A DNA stretch of 64,000 nt, from positions 13,683,931 through 13,747,930 of the forward strand of contig NC_044920.1 in assembly GCF_003576645.1 (NCBI RefSeq), in the 5' to 3' direction. The number at the start of each line of letters is the position of its first letter. Position 1 is the stretch's first letter. Position numbers and translations under genes: made by a program. The DNA is from Ipomoea triloba (Eukaryota > Streptophyta > Magnoliopsida > Solanales > Convolvulaceae). Of the stretch, positions 1-10,345 are shown piece after piece. The notes beneath the pieces were generated by a model. It ran no database searches. It saw only the letters and a list, made by a program, of their open reading frames with translations, and had not been told where the DNA came from.

Positions 1-699
1 TCAATTCAAAGATGGAAAACAGTGAAGTCAATAATATGCTAAATATACCAAGATTTGGTGTGTCATCACTGTCATGTACCTACCAATTTCCTATTTTCTC
101 CTATGTCTTTCCTTTTTGTTAAAGGAATCCAATTTAATTTATAAATCTCATTTTCATATTTAATTTATCGACCTGCTGGGTTGACTAACCAATAATGACA
201 ATCCAGAAGTTTAACAAGAAAATATTCTTTAAAAAAAATTCTCCCGATAAATAAAAGTCTAGCTTATGTCTTCAGTTGAGTTACCATAATTTACATCCTC
301 CCAAATGCTTTGTCGGGCCGGAACGTGGGGCTCTTGGAATTGGGGATTCAACCTTTTGGGAGCAGAGAAAATATTCTTTTAAAAAAATCTATTTAAGAAC
401 AATTTTAAGAATGTGAATTTTTTTTGTGAGATTATTGATTATTTTCGATTGTTTAGTGGTTATATTATTCTTTTAAGTGGAGGCATTGTATTTAATTATT
501 GTAGTAAAAGTATTCGTTGATGTGAACAAAAAGTATGATTAGATAAACTAATTTACCGAACCAATAAATATTAAAAGCAAATATGAAATTTAATGGTCTA
601 TTTAGCATTTTTTTTGGGTGATGAGAAAAATCCGCATTGTGACCTTAGGTTGTACACAGTTGATCGGCTCAAACTAAGAAAATCAACAGATCATTTCTA
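1..699. other. AT-rich stretch, no gene recognised
   Basis: No coding region or RNA gene could be supported here. A short direct repeat (a GAAAATATTCTTT-type string followed by A residues) occurs near 219 and again near 367, flanking a GC-richer patch at about 300-360. The lower end of the minus-strand Copia LTR described next may extend into this stretch, but its terminus could not be located. Confidence 0.4.
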
Positions 700-1589
700 T
701 TGGGAGTCTGAAATTGGAATCTTGTGACATTCAATGATGAAGTTAAAATTCAATTCGTAACTCCAAAATTGAAAACATTAATCCTAATTAATTTTGTAAC
801 GAATCTTAATTAATGAACTAGTTTCCATTACAGTAGAGGTACAACACAAGTTTGAGAATAGCAGGACTTGCCACAAACAACAAATGCTTATCGCAAACCT
901 CTTTTGCATATAGAACAATAGAGGTTTACCACACCTCTGCTACGAACAACTAACAAAGGATCAACGTACAACACACCTCTAGTGCTCACGAACAACAGAG
1001 GTTAGATGCAAACCTATGCTGCTCCGGACAACAGAAGTTTCGTGCAACCTCTGCTGCTCAAACTGCAAGGTTCGCGAGATCCTCAGTTGTTCCTAGCAGC
1101 TAGATTTATTCACCACATATATAGTAGGGAAAATGTTCTGCCAATTTTCGAACGCAGCTTGTGAGTGCACACGAGTCAAGCATTTTCATGCTCATTTTTA
1201 AATTTGATTTGCACCTCTCTCCCTCTCTCTCTCTCCCTCCCCAACCCACTATGCGCGAGGGAGAGTCTCTAAATTATACAATTCAAACTCCTCCAAAAAA
1301 AGAAATTGTATATATATACTAGTGCAAACTGACGTTCTTTTTCCATTGTGGGACAAAGGCTCCTTCAAAACCTTTCAAACTTCATTTTTTTCAACTCTAA
1401 TGGGTGCACTTTGAGAATCAATTTCTCATTCACACATTATCAATTTTGTTCGTATAATATATCAAATTAAATCTCACTAAGGAGAACACAAATCCACTTT
1501 AACCCAACTCAAATTGAAAGTGGATCTCACTAAAAATTATACCACAAATGACCACTTTAAATGCCAAAAAAATAGCTAATTTTCCAACA
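700..1589 (-). mobile_element. 3' LTR of decayed Copia element (same family as Copia A)
   Basis: Read on the minus strand, the sequence starts at 1589 with TGTTGG and aligns by eye to the LTRs beginning at 48830 and 63585. Shared blocks include the CTCTCCCTCGCG tract and the 'TGCTTGACTCGTG' block. Beyond roughly 1170 the copy diverges and carries irregular short repeats built on 'CCTCTG(C/T)TG(C/T)TC' (about 830-1090) that the other copies lack. A purine-rich tract just above 1589 fits the polypurine primer site. The lower boundary is approximate. Confidence 0.7.
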
Positions 1590-2152
1590 ATTCTCCACAT
1601 GAATGAAAACTATTTTCCAAAACTTGAAAAATTGATACAATAGTGCTCGACAAATAATCCCCTACATAGGATAGGTAGGTGTGACGCTTTGAACCTTCCA
1701 TTGTGAAAATATTTGTACTCTATTGGTTGTAGTAAAATGTGATGTCTTTGAATCGTATTGTCGTTTGTGTAGACAATAAAATATCTCATACAAGAATCTC
1801 CAAACCTTTGTTTAGTTCTCATAGGTGTGCCCATTTTGGAAATGAAGCGACATTCTTTGTTTTTCAAGAGTTTCTAAAGAATTGAGCACAATCAATTCTC
1901 CTTTGAAGTGACCACACTTCTCTCTCACGTAAGTGATTCTTTTATGAGTTTCCCACATACTCACTCATGTCAAGTTGTCAACTGATACTTTGAATCATTG
2001 AAGCATTAAGCACGCTAACCTTATGTAGGAGTCACCGTTCAATGAAGTGTGGTCGGGAATCGGAAACCCCCATAGTGACACGTTTTGTTCCTTAATTTAG
2101 TTGTCTCATTGAACCTATGTGCTAGCTAGGTTGGATATCCACTATAGAACTT
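1590..2152 (-). other. 3' untranslated part of the minus-strand Copia element
   Basis: This lies between the RNase H remnant and the LTR start. It aligns on the minus strand with 62997-63584 of Copia A, including the segment about a tag-like 'CACTGTAGGGGGT' region and the run up to the polypurine tract. No ORF of its own is supported. Confidence 0.6.
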
Positions 2153-3283
2153 TCAGTCCAAGGGCTTAAGTCTCATTCCTTGTTTCAACTTCTCTAAAAC
2201 TCTTTGCTTAACCATTTGGTTAGCGACCGTTATATTATCTGTTGACCTCACAAAGTCAATATAGATAACACCAATTGTGAGAAGTGAGAAGTTGTTTAAT
2301 GGCATTGTATCTATGATGTATATGTATAGACTTACCACATACATGTTACTCCGTACCCTTGCAATTGTGTCTTGACTATCGCAATGCACACAAATTGAAG
2401 GTATAAATTTTTCCCAACTAGGAATATCCTCAAGTAAATAGCATAGTCATTCAGCTTCTTCGCAATACTTGTCTAAGGCTATCAACTCAAATTCCATCGT
2501 GGATCTAGCTATCACGGTTTGTTTCAAGGATTTTCATGAAATGGTTGCACTAGCTAACGTGAACATGTAACCACTCATGGATTTGGAGTCTTTAATGTTT
2601 GATATATAATTAGCGTTGCTATAGCCTTCAAGTACAACTAATATCTTGTGTAGTGCAGTTTGAAGTCACGGGTATACCGTAAGTATCTCATAACTCTCAC
2701 TATTGCCTTCTAGTGCATATCACCAGGGTTACTCGCATATTTTACTAATCGCAAAGTCAACATTCGACATAGTACAACTCATTAGATGCATTAAACTTCC
2801 AATAACCCTAGAGTATTCTACTTGAGAAATACACTCTTCGTGATTTTTGGATGTATGTGTCTAACGGCGTCCTAGCCAATTGATTATCATCCTTGTTAAA
2901 TTTTGTAAGGATTTTATCAACATAATGAGATTCGCTTAACACAGAACCATCAGGTCTTCCAATGATTTTAATCTTGACCCCCCCCCCCCCCGGGATTAAA
3001 TCCGCCAAATCCATGTCTTTCATGTCAAATCTTGAATTTAACATTTTCTTGGTAGATTTGATAAGTTGATCGTAACTAACAACGATGATAATATCATCTA
3101 CATTTAAACATAGAATGACATAACCATTTACCGTATCATTTACGCAAACACACATGTCACTCTCGTTTATCCTAAACTCATTGGTTAACATCGCATGGTT
3201 GAATTTTTCGTGCCATTACTTAGGCGCTTGTTTCAAACCATACAATGGTTTCACCAATTTGCATGCTTTCTTCTCGATTTCAT
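2153..3283 (-). pseudogene. Copia reverse transcriptase/RNase H remnant
   Basis: On the minus strand this encodes the second half of a Copia Pol polyprotein: RT palm and connection (about 3283-2700), then RNase H (about 2660-2153). The segment 'LTNEFRINESDMCVCVN' matches the Copia A segment starting at 61968. The RT catalytic motif is degraded to 'NVDDIIIV', where Copia A has 'YVDDILII'. The RNase H end has 'HCDSQDTIARVRS', the counterpart of '[13 protein letters not shown]' in Copia A. The reading frame is broken by stops, frameshifts and a 14-C homopolymer near 2978-2991 that distorts the 'ILGIKI' region. It cannot make a working enzyme. Identification as Copia is secure from the collinear copy in the same window. 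Confidence 0.85.
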
Positions 3284-3284
3284 C

Positions 3285-3810
3285 GCTTCACCGTTCTGGA
3301 AAATGGCAAACCGGAACCGACGGTTTCTGTTTGGACATGTTTTTTTTTTTGTAAATTCTTTTTTCTATTTTTTAAATAGTCCAAATTTAACAATTAATTT
3401 TTTTTGAATTATTAAGTAACATTTAAATTGATTATTTATGCGAGAAAAATAATTAAATTTGAATAATGCTTGCCTTCCCCCTTCATTAATGCCAAAGTAC
3501 TATTCATGTGATATTTTAGATATTTTTGTAATATAATCACTAGAAAGTATAAATTATCATGCATGTTAGTGTTATTGTAGTTTCACATGAAAAATGCATG
3601 ACATCCAACTTGGGGTGGGTCTATACGAGTAGACAAAAAAAGATTACCAATTTTTTTTTGGTGAAAATGATTTGATATAAGCTTATTGGCAAACTTTTTT
3701 TCCCCAATTGGGAATCAGAATAGGTGGTTCTGGTTCCTGATATTATCAAACTAGAACCAGAAACTTTTGGGTTTCGATTCGGTTCAAACCTGACGATTCA
3801 AAGCGAACCA
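3285..3810. other. Insertion/replacement within the minus-strand Copia RT
   Basis: RT homology stops near 3283 and resumes near 3811, and the central RT part between the two blocks is missing. The intervening sequence is AT-rich, with 'AACCGGAACCGA'-type and 'GGTTCGATTCGGTTC'-type strings at its two ends. I could not classify it. It may be a separate transposon insertion accompanied by a deletion. Confidence 0.35.
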
Positions 3811-3974
3811 TGGTAATCCCTACCTAATAGAGTTTAGTGTTGAAGTAACTGTAGCCTTCACATTGCATGTAACATTTAATTACAAGTCTGACCTTGTACT
3901 TCTCGATTGAACCATTCGATTTCGTCTTTCTTCTAAAGATCCATTTGGATCCTAATGGGTTTACTACCCAGAGG
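3811..3974 (-). pseudogene. Copia RT N-terminal fragment
   Basis: The minus-strand translation shows a decayed version of the RT start. It contains a PPGSKP block, a KW-type block and 'EKYKVRLVIK'-like residues, collinear with 61588-61700 of Copia A. It is in the same orientation as the RT/RNase H remnant at 2153-3283 and belongs to the same element. At 3974 it is cut by a hAT-like MITE fragment, so the gag and integrase parts are absent. Confidence 0.7.
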
Positions 3975-4122
3975 CACTGTTGCAAAAATCGGCCGCCTAG
4001 GCACTAGGCTCTCCTAGGCACTAGGCTCTCCTAGGCCGAGGCGAATTGCTCCCTAGGCAGCCGCCTAGCGCCTAACTCGGCCGACTCGACCGAATTCGGT
4101 CGAGTTAACTCGCCCAACTCGA
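3975..4122 (+). mobile_element. Truncated hAT-like MITE (CCTAGG-rich family, subtype 2)
   Basis: It begins with CACTGTTGCAAAAATC, the family terminus, and continues with CCTAGG-rich sequence and 'GAGTTAACTCG' motifs. These match, in inverted orientation, the end of the element at 31324-31778. The copy stops abruptly at about 4122, where the next element starts, so only about 150 bp remain and no target duplication can be seen. Confidence 0.75.
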
Positions 4123-4312
4123 CATGGTTCCTTTCAAGTGCTTTCTTTTGTTTGTTTTCTTTTCTTATTTTTGTTGCTTGATTAAAGAAGTGAGCACAAT
4201 TGTCTTTGCATATCTTTTGGCTCACTTGCAACTACTTTTAGTTGCAAAGAATTGTTGTTTGGTCAAGCTTTGTGCAGGAAATTTTTGGTGAAAATCAATC
4301 AAAAGTTTGCCA

Positions 4313-5623
4313 ATGAGTGCTTATATGTATCCCCATGGTTATCCACACCGTGAGGGAAATCCATGGAACTATACTCCACCCCAACCATATCCTTACTACC
4401 CCTATTCTACCTATGATTACCCTCCACCACCATATTACTACTCACCACCTCCATATCCTCCCTATGCACCATATCCATATGCTACCTCCCCTCTGCCTAA
4501 TCAAAAGAAAATTGAGAACCCAACACCCCACGATGAAGAGGAATCGTTGAGCTTTATAGCGGAGAGGGTTAACAACCAACTTATTCAATGGATGAAGGAG
4601 ATCGACCCAAGTTGCGAATTGGCACCGAAGGCCATAACTCCTACAAAAGTTAAACCTCTACCTTGTGATAACCCTCTATCAAGCTACACCCATGATTTGC
4701 ATTTGTATCCCACATCCCACCCAAATACCTACTATCCATCTCCATCACAATTTCATGAAGGAAACAATGCTACACACTTCTATGAGACACCACCTCACAC
4801 TCCCTATTATACTACCTCAAATCTTTGTGAAAGACCCTCTTGTGATTACCTCCCACCGACCAAAGACGAGATTGAGATCTTAAAGGAAAAGATAGACATA
4901 TTCGTCAAGATGGCCAAGGAGGACAGGACCAATTTAAGGGCCGAAATTAAGAGTGAATTGAAGGAATATCTTGTCACCCTCCAGGAGGAAGATCTTCCTT
5001 TAGAAGAGATTGAAACAAAAATGTTATCCATGATGGAGGAGCTCATGAAGAGATGTTCATCACGGGTTAATTACCCATTTGAAGATGATATCCTGATTTT
5101 GGAAGCCAATCCAAGGGTGGTACATGAGGTTGAAAAAGAACAAAATGATAGAGAGGAGGTGAGTGTTGAAGAGGTAGTGGAGTGTGACGCCCCTGCGCTT
5201 GAAGAAGTTCCAATTTCCGAATTGGAAAATCAAAATAAGGTAGAGATGGAGAGTGAAGATGAGGACATTGAAGTAGTGTGGGAAGATGAAGAGCCGACAT
5301 GTGGTAACATTCTTGATCCTTCTTGTGTTATTATTCTTGAAAATTCTTGTGCTCAACTTTGCATTGAAAACACTCTTGACACTTGTGTGGATGACTCCCC
5401 TTTGAATTGCAATAATGATCTTTATGTTTGTGATAATACTTGTTTTTATTTTCAGAAGGATGATTCCATAGGCTTTGTTGATGATGATTCTATTAATGAG
5501 TGTGGGAGTGTTGATGCGTTTGATGATGATAATTGTGGTTCTTGTGAGGATGACCCCCTTTGCGATGATTTTTCTAATACTTGTGATTATGCTTGCTTTA
5601 ATTTTGGGAGGATGATTCCATAG
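4313..5623 (+). CDS. Unrecognised 436-residue ORF of the LARD-like element
   Basis: I chose the ATG at 4313 because an upstream in-frame TTG is not a plausible plant start. The N-terminal 60 residues are dominated by Pro and Tyr (PPPPYYYSPPPYPPY-like). A middle segment of about residues 180-235 is charged and heptad-like, suggesting a coiled coil. The C-terminal half is strongly acidic and Cys-rich with repeated 'C..D' units. No zinc knuckle, protease or RT motif is visible, so I do not call it Gag. It sits where gag would be in the retrotransposon. The frame is lost by a shift at about 5610, after which the same acidic, Cys-containing composition continues in another frame. Whether it is translated is unknown. 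Confidence 0.5.
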   Translation: MSAYMYPHGYPHREGNPWNYTPPQPYPYYPYSTYDYPPPPYYYSPPPYPPYAPYPYATSPLPNQKKIENPTPHDEEESLSFIAERVNNQLIQWMKEIDPSCELAPKAITPTKVKPLPCDNPLSSYTHDLHLYPTSHPNTYYPSPSQFHEGNNATHFYETPPHTPYYTTSNLCERPSCDYLPPTKDEIEILKEKIDIFVKMAKEDRTNLRAEIKSELKEYLVTLQEEDLPLEEIETKMLSMMEELMKRCSSRVNYPFEDDILILEANPRVVHEVEKEQNDREEVSVEEVVECDAPALEEVPISELENQNKVEMESEDEDIEVVWEDEEPTCGNILDPSCVIILENSCAQLCIENTLDTCVDDSPLNCNNDLYVCDNTCFYFQKDDSIGFVDDDSINECGSVDAFDDDNCGSCEDDPLCDDFSNTCDYACFNFGRMIP

Positions 5624-6180
5624 AACCTTGTGATATATTGATTGATGATTGTGAGGATTCTCTTTTGTTAGATGATGAATATGTTTGTTTCAACTTTTTG
5701 GAAGAGGAATCCTTTAATTTGTATGATAATGGGTTGATGAGTGAGAGGGATGATGATTCATTTTAGTCATGTGAGGATGAGTGTGACTCTTCTAGTCTAA
5801 GTGAGTGGGGAGATGAGAAGGAGTGTGAGGAATAGATGATGGAAAACGAAGAGATTGTCACTTTTGACATAATGGAGAGAGTTGAGTGGGGAGACTTTGC
5901 TAAATTTGAAATTGAAAATGGGAGTGAGGAGATATGTTATTAACCTTATGCTACAAATGAAAAGTTCTTTTGGGGTGGAAGAGATAAGGAGGAAAGAAGG
6001 GAAGTTCACACTATCATTGAGAAATCTAGGGTAGTAAATGCAATTCTTTGGTCAATTATGCAATTTGTTATTCCCTTTCTTGTTTGTGATTTCAAGGATG
6101 TCCTACATCTTCGGGCATACCTTGAAGCAAAGGTACATGAGACGCTTGGTAAGGTCCCAAAATCGGTATGCTTCGAAGGA
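5610..6180 (+). pseudogene. Frameshifted continuation of the LARD ORF
   Basis: After the stop at 5623 the next frame continues the same kind of sequence, with 'ACFNFGRDDS' and 'YVCFNFLEEES'-like repeats. This runs with further stops to about 6180, just before the conserved GACGTTAAACGTG segment. The ancestral protein was therefore probably some 190 residues longer than the open part now visible. Confidence 0.5.
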
Positions 6181-7514
6181 TAGCACCTACCGCGTATAGC
6201 CAAAGACGTTAAACGTGGAGCTCTTGGGAGGCACCCCAAGTGTATCCTGTGCATATTTTTCATTGTTTCTTTTGTGTTTGGTTAGATTGTTAGTTTTTGC
6301 TTTGGTTTCTTTTGAGTTAATATTGCAAGTGATTTTGGTGCTACGCCATGAAGAATTTGAGCTAAAATTGACCAAAATTGGAAGGCAAAATCCCGGAGAC
6401 GAGTAAATGCTCAGCATTGCTGTTCCACATGGCTCCCACATGTGGAGATCACATGGAACCTTTCCAATGCTGATCCACGTGGCTCTCCCACGCTTGGAGC
6501 CCACGTCGACAAGGTTTGGCATGGTGTTGTGTATTGTATTCTTTTTCGTCCAATTTTTAAGAGTCTCCAAGGTTTGGTCGTGCCAAGAATCATCTCTTAT
6601 CTTGTTTTACATGTCTTTCTTGTTACTTTTGTTTTAGTTACTTAATTTTAGAAAGATAAGTGAAAGCGAAGCCTGGAATTGAAATAATCTTGGTAGGGCA
6701 TGGGGAAAAAAGTGAGCTTTTGGTGAGTAATGTGAGTAAATCCCGATTTCCCAAGTAAAAGGCATGAGGGGTTGAAATGGAGAGAGTTTGAAAAAAATGC
6801 TAAGTTTGGCCACTCCTAGAGGTAAAATCCGAGGTGAGCCGTCTTGCTAGGATTTGGGGCAACCATTGCACTGTCTTCGAACAAGCGTACAGCTCTACGT
6901 GAAGTCGGTTGTCCCAACGATGTTATCCTAGAAGATGAGAAAATAGAGAGGAGGTGAGCCACCCCGCTTGAATTCGGGTACCCTTTGCACCGATCTTCGA
7001 AAAAGTATGGGGCTCCATGTGAAGTTGGGTGCCAGATGGTGTTATCCAAGGGAGTGGAGAAGAAAGAGAGACCGCCCAAGCCATTGGCGGTGAGCGGCCC
7101 GTTCCCCTACCCTCATTTACTTTTATGCTTAAGGGCTTTGGCGTAAAGGATGATTGGTTGGTTGAGGTGTGCACATCATTCCCACTAGGGAGCTCGGCTT
7201 GAAGGCCTTTGTGAAATCGGAGGTGAAACAAACTTGGATTGCATGCTTGGTTGTGTGAAGGGTGTGTTTTAATTGTCCAAATGAGACCATAGGGGTTTTA
7301 CTTCGTTTGTATATTCTTAGAGTGTATGGCATGTGGTTACCATCCTTTGTAGATAATGTGGGGGATCTCACCCTCTCTGGTTGGCTACACGCCTACACCC
7401 TATGTTTGCTTGACCAATGAGTTGATTGAGTAACATAGCTATCTTTGGCACTTAAATGATTTGGGCTCAATTGTGAATTGCTTGAGGACAAGCAAAATTA
7501 AATTGTGGAAACTT
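6181..7514 (+). other. Non-coding 3' internal region and polypurine tract of the LARD-like element
   Basis: No protein domain is supported. Around 6400-6510 there are short inverted 'CCACATG/CATGTGG'-type strings, resembling the 'CCACGCGTGG' palindromes inside the LTR. A conserved 'GAGGACAAGC' block near 7480 is followed by the purine-rich stretch at about 7500-7514 that would prime plus-strand synthesis immediately before the LTR. Confidence 0.5.
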
Positions 7515-8860
7515 TGATAGGTGCCGAAGATAGCTATGTTTTGTGAGATAATTAGGAGGATAATATGCTATAATTGAAGTTCTTTAGGCCTACAACATGT
7601 TAGAATAGATCAATTCAATCAAATGTAGGTTAAAGGACTAATTAAGGTTGTGTTTGCCAAAAATAGCACAAGCTGTAATTTTGCAGGACATTCCAGCGAT
7701 AGTTCGGTAAAACGAGCATAACCGGAGCTTGGGATGTCCAATTGAGATTATTCAAGTTGCTATGGAACCACAACTTCAAGGGCTACAACCTGGAAGAAGA
7801 TAACAAGGGCTGATTTTCGGTCCACGCCTAGGGTCCACGCGTGGACATGGCGTGGAACAATTCCAGTGCTGGTCCACACCTAGGGTCCACACGTGGACAG
7901 CTCGTGAACCGGACCTGGGCGCGAAAAAATAAGTATTTAAAGATTGTTTTTGGCTAAGGAAACAATCGAACATTTCTCTATTCATTTCCTCCCATTTTTA
8001 GATTAGTTTTTCTCCCAAAATAAGAGTTAGATGTAGGTTTTACTATTGAAGAAGATGTTAAAGATTGTAGATCTATATTGAAGATTCGGTAATCTCTACT
8101 CTACCTTTTCATTTCTTTAATTTCAATTGCAATTCCAATTAGATTTGATTGATGTTATGTTTTGTTTTGCTTTTATGATTTCTATAATGATTTGCTAGTT
8201 TAGATTGGGGATTGGATGTTCCAATCTAGCTATTGTGTTTGATTTTATACAATTCTTCCAATTGATTCCTAGAAATGTTGATTAGGGTTCTTGTGTCATG
8301 TGTGGTTGAGGTTCATCTTGATTTGTGCATATTTAAGTCCTTAATAGGTAGCAAAGTTAGGGGAAGTGTGTGATTGCGCGATAGTGAATCCACATGAGTC
8401 CTAATCGATCACATCCCCGCCCTTAATCCGAGAGGATGAGACCCGGGAGTAGTGGTAGACTAAGTGTTCGATAAAATGCCCCATCTGAATGAGGAATTGG
8501 GAGGACGGAGTGTGACGCCACCCGGTGATGGTGTCGTGGGCTCCCTTGGTTGAGCCCAAGTCACATTGGCTAGAATCCCCGTAGTGGAGTCAAACACGAG
8601 ACCTAGATAGGACATCCATCTCCTTGCCTTTCCTTAGTTGTTTTTCGTTGTTTTGCAATTGCCTATCTCTTGTTCTATGATTCTTTTGCTTTCAAGTGCT
8701 TCTTGTAACTCTTATCTCTTAACCTCCTAAATGCCAACACTTAATTCGATTCCAATTTTTCATCCTTGAGAACACGACACTCGGGGAACTTCTCCTCCGT
8801 TTTATCACTCATTCCACCTCACAATAAACTACAACATCAACTAGCCTAGTATATTTTGCA
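7515..8860 (+). mobile_element. 3' LTR of the LARD-like element
   Basis: It starts TGATAGGTGCC after the polypurine tract and ends near TTTTGCA at 8860, about 1,346 bp. It carries the 'CCACGCGTGG' palindromic segment (7810-7900) and the 'CGACACTCGGGG' segment about 85 bp from its end. Both are also in the solo LTR at 20036-21405, which has nearly the same length (1,370 bp) and firm boundaries. The right boundary here is inferred by that comparison, since no target duplication can be tested. Confidence 0.65.
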
Positions 8861-9093
8861 ATTGTGGTTTGAAAGCTCCGATTTGCACAACTAGTCAAAG
8901 ATGGAAGGTAGGCATTGGGCGAATTTATATTTTAATTTTTCAATTTTTCAATTTTTTCTGGGCAGATTGGCATTGTTTCGTATTTATGTTTTTTTTTTTT
9001 CCTGGGCAGATTGGCATAATCTCGCATAAGCAATTTCTTTTAGGTTTTTCTTTATGCAATTTTGTTTAATTTTGTTTACTATTTGAATTTTAC

Positions 9094-9333
9094 ATGTACA
9101 AGATGGAAATGGTTGTTGGTTTTTTTAATAGAAGGATCAAATTCTATGGGAGAGAATGTGAACACGAAGACATAAACGCGATGCTAGTTTCTTTGAGTCG
9201 TGAAATTGGAGGTGTGCGAGACCTAATTGTAACCGAGTATAGTGAAATGAAGAAGGAAAACAACGTACTAAGGAAAAAGTGTTTTGTTCTCATTATTGTA
9301 ATTGTAGTACTTGTAGTAAAATTGTTGGTTTGA
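9094..9333 (+). CDS. Small coiled-coil/transmembrane ORF, possibly tail of a GRF-type accessory protein
   Basis: A 79-residue ORF from a real ATG. Residues about 30-60 are charged and heptad-like (REIGGVRDLIVTEYSEMKK); the last 18 residues are a hydrophobic helix (VLIIVIVVLVVKLLV) typical of a C-terminal membrane anchor. I associate this layout with the C-terminal exon of plant GRF zinc-finger proteins. The sequence just upstream at 8870-8910 could be the eroded edge of such a finger, but no clear GRF motif remains, perhaps because the LARD-like LTR ends at 8860. It lies convergent to the PB1-like transposase remnant at 10346-11151, mirroring the GRF/PB1-like arrangement at 46167-47711. The function is not established. 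Confidence 0.35.
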   Translation: MYKMEMVVGFFNRRIKFYGRECEHEDINAMLVSLSREIGGVRDLIVTEYSEMKKENNVLRKKCFVLIIVIVVLVVKLLV

Positions 9334-9470
9334 GATGGTAATGAATGAAAACTGTTAATGTTGTGTCTCATTTAACTGATTGCTGCCAAATTTTCAAATG
9401 GTAAAATTAATTTACTAAATGGTAATAAACCCATAAGCCATTCATAGATGGTAATAAACGATTCCTAACT

Positions 9471-9830
9471 TGCACTTAAATGCTCACCCCTTTCCAAGGC
9501 ATATTTTTTGTAAGGCTTTCCAAGACATTCTACCCTAACATAACTAATCATACCAAGCTTGAATTGCACATTGTGGATTGCTCTAGTCTTTCCCATAGGC
9601 TGAATTCTTCTACGGTTGTTGACAGGTCCTATGTGGGTATCTTTGTTGACGAGTGTAGAAACCTAATGTTAGCTTTTGAATCTTGTTCTGTTCAGTTAGT
9701 TCCTCGTTCTTCTAATACGTTAGCTCATTCTTTGGCATCAGCGGCCAATTCGCAAGCGTCTAGTTTGTATTGGGACTCTGTCCCCCCTGATTTTGTTCCG
9801 CTATCTTAATATATCTTCGTGGTTTTTGCT
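9471..9830 (+). pseudogene. LINE 3' end with RNase H-like (RVT_3) domain
   Basis: The translation over 9480-9809 has the C-terminal half of the RNase H-like domain found at the end of plant LINE ORF2: 'DRSYVGIFVDECRNL', 'VQLVPRSSNTLAHSLA' and 'WDSVPPDFVPL'. It ends with a stop (TAA at 9807-9809) and a short 3' tail running into A residues near 9834. Endonuclease and RT domains are missing, which is typical 5' truncation of a LINE insertion. There is no evidence of activity. Confidence 0.75.
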
Positions 9831-9835
9831 TTCAA

Positions 9836-10335
9836 AAAATATTCATAAGCTTCAAAAACAGATTTATATGCGCAGATTCATAAGCTCTTAAAATACATAT
9901 TCATAAACTTCAAAAAAACATGGATTCATAAGCTTAAAAAACATATTTATATGCACAGATTCATAAGCTTTTAAAATACAGATTCAGAAACTTCACAAAA
10001 ACATATTCATAAGCTTCAAAAATAGATTTATATGCACAGATTCATAAGCTTTAAAATACTGATTTATAAGCTTTTAAAATACAGATTCATAAGCTTAAAA
10101 AACATATTTATATGCACATATTCATAAGCTTTTAAAATACAGATTCAGAAACTTCACAAAAACATATTCATAAGCTTCAAAAACATATTTATATGCACAG
10201 ATTCATAAGCTTTTAAAATACAGATTCATAAACTTCAAAAAAAACATATTCATAAGCTTAAAAAACATATTTATATGCACAGATTCATAAGCTTTTAAAA
10301 TACAAATTCATAAACTTCAAAAAATAGATTTAGAG
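9836..10335. repeat. AT-rich minisatellite (TTCATAAGCTT-based)
   Basis: About 500 bp of tandem repetition starts directly at the A-rich tail of the LINE fragment. The core is TTCATAAGCTT followed by A-rich strings, alternating with TTTATATGCACAGA. A higher-order unit of roughly 80-85 bp recurs about six times. Copies differ by substitutions and small indels. Nothing suggests CRISPR: there are no uniform unique spacers, and this is plant DNA. Confidence 0.85.
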
Positions 10336-10345
10336 AATGAATTGC

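Larger units (their letters stand above)
4123..8860 (+). mobile_element. 5'-truncated non-autonomous LTR element (LARD-like, Athila/Tat-type features)
   Basis: There is a leader, a long ORF (4313-5623), a long non-coding 3' part, a polypurine tract and a 3' LTR (7515-8860). The segment near 6215 (GACGTTAAACGTG followed by GGGAGGCACCCC) and the 'CTTGAGGACAAGC' segment just before the polypurine tract are sequences I associate with the 3' ends of plant Athila/Tat-group Gypsy elements. No protease, RT or integrase was found between ORF and LTR, so the element is non-autonomous. No 5' LTR is present upstream; the element abuts a truncated MITE at 4122. Confidence 0.65.

Noticed and set aside
2978..2991. 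C homopolymer as a programmed frameshift site in RT
   Set aside because: The surrounding frame is broken in many other places and Copia RT has no known shift there, so mutation or sequencing error is simpler.
6187..7371. Several antisense frames in the LARD-like 3' region
   Set aside because: No domains; they lie opposite non-coding retrotransposon sequence with imperfect palindromes.
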